Shown: piece by piece, positions 1-6,971 of the stretch
Layout of the letters: every line of letters begins with the position of its first letter
How positions within the stretch are numbered: position 1 is the first letter of the stretch
Origin: an uncultured Roseibium sp.
GTDB lineage: Bacteria; Pseudomonadota; Alphaproteobacteria; Rhizobiales; Stappiaceae
Length of the DNA: 64,000 bases
Assembly: GCF_947494555.1 (NCBI RefSeq)
Contig: NZ_CANLVF010000001.1
Location: forward strand, 744,001 to 808,000
Reading direction: 5' to 3'
Position numbers and translations under genes: made by a program
The notes under the pieces: generated by a model
What the model was told of the DNA's origin: nothing
Databases searched by the model: none
What the model saw: the letters and a program-made list of their open reading frames with translations, nothing else

Positions 1-32
1 TGATGGTCGACGGAGGCTTTACAGCAAAATGA
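1..32 (+). CDS. SDR-family oxidoreductase, C-terminal tail (partial)
   Basis: Only the last nine codons lie in the window, reading MVDGGFTAK followed by TGA. A VDGG(F/Y)T(A) ending is typical of short-chain dehydrogenases. The stop overlaps the ATG of the next gene (ATGA), so the two are translationally coupled and belong to one operon. The family call rests on this tail alone. Confidence 0.55.
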   Translation, partial: MVDGGFTAK

Positions 33-1024
33 AAGCGCTGGTTTACACAGGACCTGAAACGCAGTCTTTCAGGGATGTTACCGACCCCGTTCCGGCTGGT
101 GATGAAGTCCTCATCAAGGTGGCCCACACAGGCATATGCGGTTCGGACATGCATGCCTTTCTCGGGCATGACGCGCGCCGCCCAGCGCCGCTCATTCTCG
201 GGCACGAAGTTGCAGGCACTGTCGTTTCAGGCCCATCGGTGGGACGGCGGGTGACCGTCAATCCGCTTGTCAGCTGCGGACTTTGCGAAATGTGCAGGAC
301 GGGCAGAGACAATCTTTGCTCCAACCGGCAAATCATTTCGATGCCGCCGCGTGAAGGCGGGTTTGCCGATTATCTTGCCATGACGGAAAAAAACCTGGTC
401 ACGGTTCCGGAGCATGTCACTGATGCCCAGGCCGCTTTAGCCGAACCTATTGCCTGTGGCTGGCATGCGGTGCGGCTAGCCAGAGAAGTGCATTTCGGTG
501 AGCCGGCGGAAGCAAAGTCTCTGGTCATCGGGGGTGGTGCGATCGGCCTCGGAGCTGCGCTTTGTCTCAAGGCGCAGGGCATCCGGCATGTGAGGCTCGT
601 GGAACCGAATGCCGAGCGGTCAACTTTCCTGCAAACGTCCTGCGGGATCGAGGTTCTGACACCGGACGAGGCGGAAGGAAGCGGGCATTACGACATCGTT
701 GTCGACGGTGTCGGCTTTGCCGCGACGCGCGCTGCCGCGTCTGCGCGTGTCAAGCCTGGGGGCGTCATCGCGCACATCGGATTGGGCTCCGCGGAAGGCG
801 GGCTGGATGTCCGCCGGTTCACGCTTCAGGAAATCACTTTCATCGGCACGTACACCTATACGGCTGAAGACTTCCGCGAAACAGCCAAAGCCATGTTCGA
901 TGGCCGGCTCGGATCGCTCGACTGGGTCGAGGCAAGACCTCTGTCGGAGGGGCTGAAAGCCTTCAACGATCTGCGGGCCGGTCGGGTCGCGGTCCCCAAA
1001 ATTCTACTTACGCCAGACACCTAA
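29..1024 (+). CDS. Zinc-dependent MDR alcohol dehydrogenase
   Basis: This is a cytoplasmic NAD(P)-dependent polyol/alcohol dehydrogenase of the medium-chain family (331 aa, usual length). Visible features are the catalytic-zinc segment GICGSD with Cys37, the HE pair at residues 59-60, a structural-zinc cluster at Cys83, 86, 89 and 97, and a Rossmann motif VIGGGAIGLG near residue 166. The family includes L-idonate and threonine dehydrogenases. It starts inside the stop of the upstream SDR and is followed 10 bp later by the lyase small subunit. An SDR plus MDR pair beside a SuyAB-like lyase fits the two 2-dehydrogenases of dihydroxypropanesulfonate catabolism; a sugar-acid route is the alternative. 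The substrate is inferred. Confidence 0.85.
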   Translation: MKALVYTGPETQSFRDVTDPVPAGDEVLIKVAHTGICGSDMHAFLGHDARRPAPLILGHEVAGTVVSGPSVGRRVTVNPLVSCGLCEMCRTGRDNLCSNRQIISMPPREGGFADYLAMTEKNLVTVPEHVTDAQAALAEPIACGWHAVRLAREVHFGEPAEAKSLVIGGGAIGLGAALCLKAQGIRHVRLVEPNAERSTFLQTSCGIEVLTPDEAEGSGHYDIVVDGVGFAATRAAASARVKPGGVIAHIGLGSAEGGLDVRRFTLQEITFIGTYTYTAEDFRETAKAMFDGRLGSLDWVEARPLSEGLKAFNDLRAGRVAVPKILLTPDT

Positions 1025-1034
1025 GGAGACATTC

Positions 1035-1325
1035 ATGTCTGAAATTCCCCACCTGCTTGTCCACGAACATGCCGACAATGTCGGGGTGGTTGTCGTGGAG
1101 GGCCTGACTGCGGGCACGGATATGTTGTGCTGTGTAACGCATGACAACTCCACCTTCAGGCTTACAGCGGGCGCGGATGTGCCGATCGGGCACAAGATCG
1201 CGCTCAAGGATCTGAACAATGGCGACACAGCCATCAAATACGGCGAGGATATCGGCAAGATCATTGCCGACATTGCGAAGGGCGGCCATGTCCATACCCA
1301 CAACTGCAAAACAAAACGCTGGTAA
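1035..1325 (+). CDS. UxaA/SuyA-type lyase, small (SAF-domain) subunit
   Basis: This 96-aa protein is the small N-terminal part of the altronate/galactarate dehydratase-sulfolactate lyase family, made here as its own polypeptide. It has a VHEHADNVGVVVVEG start and a GHKIALKDL turn typical of SAF-like domains, and ends in a short basic tail. The start follows AAGGAGA. The large subunit begins 12 bp downstream, which is the SuyA-SuyB arrangement. (2R)-3-sulfolactate sulfo-lyase splits sulfolactate into pyruvate and sulfite; UxaA-type relatives dehydrate sugar acids. The family is clear, and the substrate is inferred from the neighbours. Confidence 0.75.
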   Translation: MSEIPHLLVHEHADNVGVVVVEGLTAGTDMLCCVTHDNSTFRLTAGADVPIGHKIALKDLNNGDTAIKYGEDIGKIIADIAKGGHVHTHNCKTKRW

Positions 1326-1337
1326 GGAGCCGTGCCA

Positions 1338-2519
1338 ATGTCTTCCAAATATTCCAACATCACGGTCAAGGCTTTCCGGCGGGAGAATGGCCGGGTCGGC
1401 GTGCGCAACCACGTGGTCATCCTTCCTGTCGACGACATTTCGAACGCTGCCTGTGAAGCGGTTGCCAACAACGTCAAGGGAACGATGGCGATCCCGCATG
1501 CTTATGGCCGCCTTCAATTCGGAGAGGACCTGGAACTGCATTTCCGCACCATGATCGGGACCGGCGCGAACCCCAATGTCGCCGCTGTGGTCGTGATCGG
1601 CATTGAACCCGGCTGGACGAAGCGTATTGCAGACGGGATCCGCGAAACCGGTAAACCGGTTGCGGAATTTTCGATCGAACAGAACGGAGACTTCGAGACC
1701 ATTCGCGCTGCGTCCTGGAAAGCGAAGGAATTCGTGCACTGGTCAACCGAGCTGCAGCGTGAGGAGTGTTCCATCTCCGATATCTGGGTTTCGACCAAAT
1801 GCGGGGAGAGCGACACCACAACCGGTCTCGGGTCCTGCCCGACCGTCGGCAACATGTACGACAAGCTGTTGCCTGAAGGCATAACAGGCTTTTTCGGAGA
1901 AACCTCCGAAATTACCGGAGCCGAGCACATCTGCCAGAAACGCGCTATCAACGAAGAAGTTGGCGAGCGCTGGTACAAGATGTGGAAGGCCTATCAGGAC
2001 GACGTCATTTTCGCGCACCAGACCGACGATCTGTCCGACAGTCAGCCGACCAAGGGCAATATCGAAGGCGGCCTTACGACCATCGAGGAAAAAGCGCTCG
2101 GCAATCTGGAAAAGATCGGACGCACGTCGCAATACATCGACATTCTCGAGCCGGCAGAAGCGCCCAAGTCCGGTAAGGGTCTCTACTTCATGGACTCCTC
2201 TTCAGCCGCGGCCGAGTGCGTAACGCTGATGGCGGCCGGTGGTGCGGTCATCCATACGTTTCCGACCGGGCAAGGCAATGTCGTCGGCAACCCGATTGTG
2301 CCGGTCATCAAGATCACGGCAAATCCGCGTACGGTTCGCACGATGAGCGAGCATGTCGATGTAGACGTCTCCGGCATCCTCAGGCGGGAAATGACCATTG
2401 ACGAGGCTGGTGATGAGCTGATCGACATGATCCGCAGAACGGCGAATGGCCGCAACACAGCAGCCGAGGCTCTGGGGCACCGCGAGTTCTCCATGACCAA
2501 GCTCTATCGAAGCGCCTGA
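1338..2519 (+). CDS. UxaA/SuyB-type lyase, large subunit
   Basis: This is the large subunit (about 393 aa) of the split lyase encoded just upstream. It contains the family signatures [10 protein letters not shown] near the N-terminus, [20 protein letters not shown] in the middle, [12 protein letters not shown], and [13 protein letters not shown]. Cys and His residues in these stretches probably bind the catalytic metal. Its length matches the SuyB type rather than the roughly 490-aa fused altronate dehydratase. I choose ATG 1338 over GTG 1332 because AAGGAG (1324-1329) lies 8 nt before it. The probable reaction is sulfolactate to pyruvate plus sulfite; no sulfite exporter or sulfite dehydrogenase is visible. 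A sugar-acid dehydratase remains possible. Confidence 0.75.
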   Translation: MSSKYSNITVKAFRRENGRVGVRNHVVILPVDDISNAACEAVANNVKGTMAIPHAYGRLQFGEDLELHFRTMIGTGANPNVAAVVVIGIEPGWTKRIADGIRETGKPVAEFSIEQNGDFETIRAASWKAKEFVHWSTELQREECSISDIWVSTKCGESDTTTGLGSCPTVGNMYDKLLPEGITGFFGETSEITGAEHICQKRAINEEVGERWYKMWKAYQDDVIFAHQTDDLSDSQPTKGNIEGGLTTIEEKALGNLEKIGRTSQYIDILEPAEAPKSGKGLYFMDSSSAAAECVTLMAAGGAVIHTFPTGQGNVVGNPIVPVIKITANPRTVRTMSEHVDVDVSGILRREMTIDEAGDELIDMIRRTANGRNTAAEALGHREFSMTKLYRSA

Positions 2520-2572
2520 TGCCTTCTACGGATGGCTGACGCGTCAGCCATCCGGAAACCAAGGATAACTCC

Positions 2573-3580
2573 ATGGATTCGACCAAGTGCCTGAGCCTGG
2601 AAGAGGCCACGAGCCTGATCCGCTCTGCCTTTCTCGCCGTTGGCGTACCTGGGGCAAGTGCACAGTCGGTCGCCGAGGCTCTTGTTTGGGCTGAAGCGGA
2701 AGGGCAGGTGGGACACGGCTTCTCCCGGGTCGAAGACTACGCCGCTCAGGTGCGCAGTGGAAAAATTCAGGCAGAGGCCATTGTCGAGATCCGCGCGACC
2801 GGCACGGCGAGTCTTCTCGCGGATGCCGGAAACGGCTTCGCGTATCCCGCCCTTGAACAGATCATTGAACGAGGCGCGGAGCTTGCCCAACGCCACGGAT
2901 GCGCAACAATGGGTGTCATGCGATCCCACCACTGTGGTGCCCTGTCCGTGCAGGTGGAAAAACTGGCGCGGAAGGGGTGCGTCGCGCTGATGGTGGCAAA
3001 TACGCCGGCGGCAATAGCGCCTTACGGCGCAAAAAAAGCCGTCTTCGGAACCAATCCAATCGCATTTGCCGCACCTCGTGCCGGCATGGACCCGCTCGTC
3101 GTCGATCTGTCATTGTCTAAAGTTGCACGCGGCAAGGTGATGAGCGCGCGCAAGGCGGGCAAGCCTATACCGGAAGGGTGGGCACTTGACGGCGATGGCG
3201 ACCCGACAACCGATCCTGAAAGAGCGCTTCAAGGCACCATGCTTCCCATCGGCGAGGCAAAGGGAACGGCCCTGGCGCTACTGGTCGAGATCCTTGCGTC
3301 GGTCATGACAGGCGCTAGCTACAGCCAGGAAGCCTCTTCGTTTTTCAAAAGCGACGGTCCGCCACCGGGTGTCGGGCAATTTCTTATTGCCATGAAACCG
3401 ATGGATGAGCATTTCGGATCACGACTTGAAGGCCTTCTTTCGCTGATCACATCGCAGGAAGGTGCAAGGCTTCTGGGCGAACGCCGCGCTGCGGCCATTC
3501 GAAACGCGCAGACGAACGGCATTGATGTACCGGTTCGTTTCCTTGATGCGCTCGAAAGGATTGCGGCCGCTGAAACCTAA
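2573..3580 (+). CDS. Ldh-family (malate/L-lactate/sulfolactate) dehydrogenase
   Basis: This 335-aa NAD(P)-dependent 2-hydroxyacid dehydrogenase belongs to the Ldh2/ComC/YlbC fold, which is unrelated to Rossmann-fold lactate dehydrogenases. Family marks are VEDYAAQVRSG, the histidine-bearing RSHHCGALS segment, and APYGAKKAVFGTNPIAFAAP. ComC, the (R)-sulfolactate dehydrogenase, belongs to this family and is commonly encoded with SuyAB, where ComC and SlcC together racemise sulfolactate. The start follows AAGGATAACTCC. It sits 53 bp behind the lyase on the same strand, so it is probably the third enzyme of the operon. The exact 2-hydroxyacid is not determinable from sequence. Confidence 0.8.
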   Translation: MDSTKCLSLEEATSLIRSAFLAVGVPGASAQSVAEALVWAEAEGQVGHGFSRVEDYAAQVRSGKIQAEAIVEIRATGTASLLADAGNGFAYPALEQIIERGAELAQRHGCATMGVMRSHHCGALSVQVEKLARKGCVALMVANTPAAIAPYGAKKAVFGTNPIAFAAPRAGMDPLVVDLSLSKVARGKVMSARKAGKPIPEGWALDGDGDPTTDPERALQGTMLPIGEAKGTALALLVEILASVMTGASYSQEASSFFKSDGPPPGVGQFLIAMKPMDEHFGSRLEGLLSLITSQEGARLLGERRAAAIRNAQTNGIDVPVRFLDALERIAAAET

Positions 3581-3625
3581 GACGCTGCGTCTGAATAATT
3601 CATGGAAACGGGGAGTTCCGACAAG

Positions 3626-4045
3626 ATGTACAAGCACATTCTTATTCCGGTCGCGCTTGACCATGAAACGCTTGTTGCGCGCAAACTCCAGCTCGCGCGG
3701 CATCTCCTGGCACCGGGTGGCGAGATTACACTTCTGACGGTTCTGGAGAATATTCCGGGGTTCGTTTCCGAATTTGTCGATTTGAAAATCGACAATCACC
3801 TGACGCAGAAAGTGACCGACAAATTGCAGGCAGCGGTAGAAGGGGATCCGCAAATCAGCTGCAAGGTCGTCACCGGTAAACCCGGCGTCCAGATCGCGGC
3901 ATTCGCCGAGGCGAATGAAACAGATCTCATTCTTGTCGGCTCCCACCATCCTTCGGCACAGGACTATTTCCTTGGGTCGACGGCCTCAAGGGTCGTTCGC
4001 AGGGCTGGTTGTTCTGTTTTTGTCGTTCGCGATGGTGTCGACTAG
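3626..4045 (+). CDS. Universal stress protein, TeaD-like
   Basis: This is a UspA-domain protein of about 139 aa. The start MYKHILIPV is typical of the family, and the C-terminal nucleotide-binding motif reads GSHHPSAQDYFLGSTASRVV, close to the consensus G-2x-G-9x-G(S/T). I prefer ATG 3626 over 3602 because the conserved first strand begins there and GGGGAG lies about 10 nt upstream. UspA proteins of this kind (TeaD) are often encoded with TRAP transporters and can modulate them. Its place at the end of a probable organosulfonate or hydroxyacid operon suggests a TRAP importer lies upstream of the window. Confidence 0.8.
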   Translation: MYKHILIPVALDHETLVARKLQLARHLLAPGGEITLLTVLENIPGFVSEFVDLKIDNHLTQKVTDKLQAAVEGDPQISCKVVTGKPGVQIAAFAEANETDLILVGSHHPSAQDYFLGSTASRVVRRAGCSVFVVRDGVD

Positions 4046-4074
4046 AGCGTTGGTCAAAAGCCCGGGCAAGGCTC

Positions 4075-5001
4075 CTATACAGTGACGCGTAGTCCGAAAT
4101 CCCGCTTGACGTGATAGACTGATTTAAGGAAACGCGACGCGTCCGGATTCAAGTCCGCTATACCGAGCTCCAATTCCTCGTTGAGGCGTTTTCCGAGATC
4201 AACGATTGCCTGATGCCTTGAACGATCCTCTTGCCAATCCGCAAGAATTTTGTCTCTCCAGAAGCTGTCGATCCATTCGTAGTCGGAGACAAGCCTATGT
4301 TCAAAAGCTTCGAGAGCGGTCATGACGCAGCCGAGCCGCGCTCCGAGAATTGCCCAGTCACCGTTTGGAGCGTCCATGCCAACGCTGCACCAGATCCGAA
4401 GGCGTTCGTAACTGGCGGCACCGGTATGTTTCAGAATGGCCTTGCCCGTGGGTAAGTTTGGATAGGCCTTGGCGGCAAGTGTCCCGTCAGCAAGGTTCAA
4501 CTTAACGCCTTCGCGAAAACCGCCGCGAAACGCCTGAAACGGGGTCGCTGTCATGTGCACTTCCGATAGCACATGCTTCACCTGATAGTATGGCGTCGTC
4601 CAGCAGAAATCGACGGCCGCCTCCGGCCGGCGTGCATTCTCGTGCGAACGAAGGGTCAGGAGCGTTTCGCGGGGCCAAATCTTGACGCCGCCATTGCCAT
4701 ATTCAAGCGCATTGAGCACGTTGCGAGCACTAAAAGAAAACACCGCACCCCGGTCGCGCGGGGCAATGTCGAAGCGGCCTGAGAAGAAATTCTCGTCGGT
4801 TAGTAGATTGTCGGCATCGATCGTAATGACATGTTCGCTGTTGCTGATCTGACCTGCCTTTCGGTGAGCCGCATCAAAGCCCTTGACGCCATGCACACGC
4901 ATTGCATTTGGCAAAAGTTCCTGAACGCGCGAAAAATGAGCGTCCGCATTCGGCTCGTCGAAGCTCAGGAAAACCGCATCGCACTTTGACAGTTCCAGCA
5001 T
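4075..5001 (-). CDS. Putative GT-A-like glycosyltransferase
   Basis: This 308-aa soluble protein has no signal peptide or membrane segment. The N-terminal FLSFDEPNAD strand-turn, a central HVITIDADN segment (a DxD-like acidic motif near residue 63) and the following FSFSARN strand resemble nucleotide-sugar-binding GT-A glycosyltransferases. I could not place it in a numbered GT family. It is the last of three tightly packed minus-strand genes (4 bp from the next gene upstream), the first of which is a GT-B glycosyltransferase. Together they may modify a surface glycan or protein. Confidence 0.5.
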   Translation of the reverse strand: MLELSKCDAVFLSFDEPNADAHFSRVQELLPNAMRVHGVKGFDAAHRKAGQISNSEHVITIDADNLLTDENFFSGRFDIAPRDRGAVFSFSARNVLNALEYGNGGVKIWPRETLLTLRSHENARRPEAAVDFCWTTPYYQVKHVLSEVHMTATPFQAFRGGFREGVKLNLADGTLAAKAYPNLPTGKAILKHTGAASYERLRIWCSVGMDAPNGDWAILGARLGCVMTALEAFEHRLVSDYEWIDSFWRDKILADWQEDRSRHQAIVDLGKRLNEELELGIADLNPDASRFLKSVYHVKRDFGLRVTV

Positions 5002-5005
5002 AGCC

Positions 5006-5440
5006 TCACCAGTTCCGGTTGCTGCCGAGGTGAACGATGGCCTCCGGACACCATTTCTCGATCAGTAGCTCCTTGCGCCGCTCGAAGTAGACGCTCCAAT
5101 CCAGGTCGGGCAAACGAGCCATATTGGCCACCACGTTTGGCAATGTGTCATAAGCGAACTCAGAATTGTGAAGTGGAACAAGGTCCATCAGATCGACGAC
5201 AAGCACTGCCAGCATGTTCTGTTCGCTTGCCCCGTCCCGTGCAACCGGTAATAGCGGCTGGATCTCGCTCCATTCGAGGCCGCACAGATTTACGAGCATG
5301 ATTGATAGAGGGCGCTCCTCGCTAACGATACCTTCGATCACGTGGCTGTCCGACTTGAATGGCCACGCCGCTTCGTCGGGGTCCAGTTTTTCAGTCTTGG
5401 GGCCCTCGGTCCAACGCGCGTTTGAAAACAAGCTTTTCAT
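5006..5440 (-). CDS. Hypothetical protein in glycosyltransferase operon
   Basis: I do not recognise this 144-aa soluble, acidic protein. It has no signal peptide, membrane segment or obvious metal-binding motif; the middle contains a hydrophobic VLVVDLMDLV strand. It lies one base after the upstream glycosyltransferase and 4 bp before the downstream one, so the three are almost certainly cotranscribed. A role as a subunit or partner of either glycosyltransferase is possible but not shown. Confidence 0.6.
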   Translation of the reverse strand: MKSLFSNARWTEGPKTEKLDPDEAAWPFKSDSHVIEGIVSEERPLSIMLVNLCGLEWSEIQPLLPVARDGASEQNMLAVLVVDLMDLVPLHNSEFAYDTLPNVVANMARLPDLDWSVYFERRKELLIEKWCPEAIVHLGSNRNW

Positions 5441-5441
5441 G

Positions 5442-6515
5442 TCATGTACCTTGCGGCCTGCATGCAGGACCCACGAGCGTCGTCATAACGTCACGCCACG
5501 CGGCGGCAACGATCACTGTATCACGTGCTGCGGTCGCGTGTGCCGCTGCACGTCCTCGTTCAGCCCAGGTCGTTGCATCAGTGCCGAGCGCGACCCGGAG
5601 GGCTTCGCGCAGGTTATCGGGCTGATAAAGCAAACCGGTGCTTTCCTGCACGACTACGTCGCGCAGACCCGGGGTGTCGGGGCCCAGGACGGCGCGTGCG
5701 AGCGTCGCGGCCAGAATGGCCGATCCAGACGTGAGTGAAGCGCGATACGGCAGAACGACAAAATCTGCAGCCGCGTGCAATTTGCCGACCTCTTCCGGCG
5801 TTTCAAAGCCGTTCCGATAGATCAAGCGATTGTCTTCAGGAAGTTCGATTGAGAGGTCTTTTTCAGTGTGACCTGCGATTATCAGCCTGTCATCGGCTTT
5901 GGCTATGGCGAGAAATGCCTCGATAAGCTCGTTCGGTTGCTTGTAAGGAGCAATCCGGCCCGGACACAAGGCGATCATGCCGGCGTCCGTTAAACCCAAA
6001 CTCGCCCGAGCGGCCTCGCGCACAAAAAAAGGGTAGGCGCCCGTGTAATTCTGATGAGGTATTACGCGAACTTTTCTACCGGGAAGATTGAGTTCCGCCT
6101 TGGCAGCGGCAACAGCAGGGAGCGAATGCAGGTGCAGGATATCGGCGAGCTCCAAGAGACCTTTCTGAAGATCGGCATTTGTGCCGCGTTTGCTTTCATC
6201 ATGCGGACTCAGATTGTGAATCGTCCAGATGATCTTGCCGCCTGCCGCACGAAAGCAGTCCAATTGGTTGAGGAAGCGCTCAATAAGCCTCGGTTCGGTT
6301 TGCCCTTCGTAAACTGCATGCTCCCAGTGCAGGTGGAACAGACGTTGCTTTTCCGGTGAGGCTGCCTGCAAATCGACTGCTTCGTCGATGGTTCCGGGTT
6401 CTGCCTCAAACATAGGCTCCAGGGCTTCGTACAGCAGCTTTTGATATGGGTTCGATGCCCTGTAGTCGGGAAAAAACGTTATTGGAATTGGGGTTAGAAA
6501 GGCGAAATTGCTCAT
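5442..6515 (-). CDS. GT4-like (GT-B) glycosyltransferase
   Basis: This 357-aa protein looks like a group-1 glycosyltransferase. The N-terminal half carries a receptor-domain pattern (LLYEALEP, then WTIHNLSPHD). The C-terminal half has CPGRIAPYKQPNELIEAF, a linker strand LIIAGH, and the nucleotide-sugar pocket region KLHAAADFVVLPYRASLTSG, where the usual E-x7-E motif is not intact. It is the first gene of a three-gene minus-strand operon and is divergent from the caspase-like locus. Donor and acceptor are unknown; a surface polysaccharide or glycoprotein is the likely target class. Confidence 0.75.
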   Translation of the reverse strand: MSNFAFLTPIPITFFPDYRASNPYQKLLYEALEPMFEAEPGTIDEAVDLQAASPEKQRLFHLHWEHAVYEGQTEPRLIERFLNQLDCFRAAGGKIIWTIHNLSPHDESKRGTNADLQKGLLELADILHLHSLPAVAAAKAELNLPGRKVRVIPHQNYTGAYPFFVREAARASLGLTDAGMIALCPGRIAPYKQPNELIEAFLAIAKADDRLIIAGHTEKDLSIELPEDNRLIYRNGFETPEEVGKLHAAADFVVLPYRASLTSGSAILAATLARAVLGPDTPGLRDVVVQESTGLLYQPDNLREALRVALGTDATTWAERGRAAAHATAARDTVIVAAAWRDVMTTLVGPACRPQGT

Positions 6516-6586
6516 AGGTCACATTGGCACGTCTGTGCACTCGCGACCAGCAACTATCATGCATGATCACACAGTGCGGGTGAGGG

Positions 6587-6615
6587 TTGACACGATATCC
6601 GGGCTCGCCTCTAAT
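6587..6615 (+). promoter_or_regulatory. Sigma-70-type promoter for the caspase-like locus
   Basis: A perfect -35 TTGACA (6587-6592) is followed by a 17-nt spacer and TCTAAT (6610-6615), placing the transcript start about 45-50 nt before the 6670 gene. Inferred by eye. Confidence 0.5.
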
Positions 6616-6669
6616 CGACGGGAAGATTTCTGATATTTTTTTCGACAATCAATTCGGGTGAGTGCGGCC

Positions 6670-6963
6670 ATGGCACGTTGGGTCCTTGGAAAAATACTGG
6701 CAATGTTGAGCGTGCTCGGCATCCCGCTTAGCAGTGCGGCTGCACAAAACTCCAAGCAGTTCGACACGGCGGCTTCCGCCCGCGCCTATTTGCGCGCAAA
6801 CCCGGATGGCCCGGAGGCCAATGCCGCCTTTCTCGCGCTAGTCGAGTTCCGGTTGATGCGGGAAAATCCAGGACTGTCGAGAGACGATATTATCAGGACT
6901 TTTAACCAGGGTGCTTCAGCGTCCACAACCGGGCGTCAAGCCCAACTACCCGGCCTTTATTGA
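6670..6963 (+). CDS. Small exported protein upstream of caspase-like gene
   Basis: This is a 97-aa protein with a clear signal peptide (charged MARWVLGK, hydrophobic core, SSAAAQ cleavage region). The mature part is about 70 aa, mostly helical, with no motif I recognise. A GTG at 6658 is an alternative start; ATG 6670 gives the tidier signal peptide. Its stop lies 8 bp before the ATG of the caspase-family gene, so the two are coupled and may work together in the periplasm. Confidence 0.6.
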   Translation: MARWVLGKILAMLSVLGIPLSSAAAQNSKQFDTAASARAYLRANPDGPEANAAFLALVEFRLMRENPGLSRDDIIRTFNQGASASTTGRQAQLPGLY

Positions 6964-6971
6964 GAAGATCT

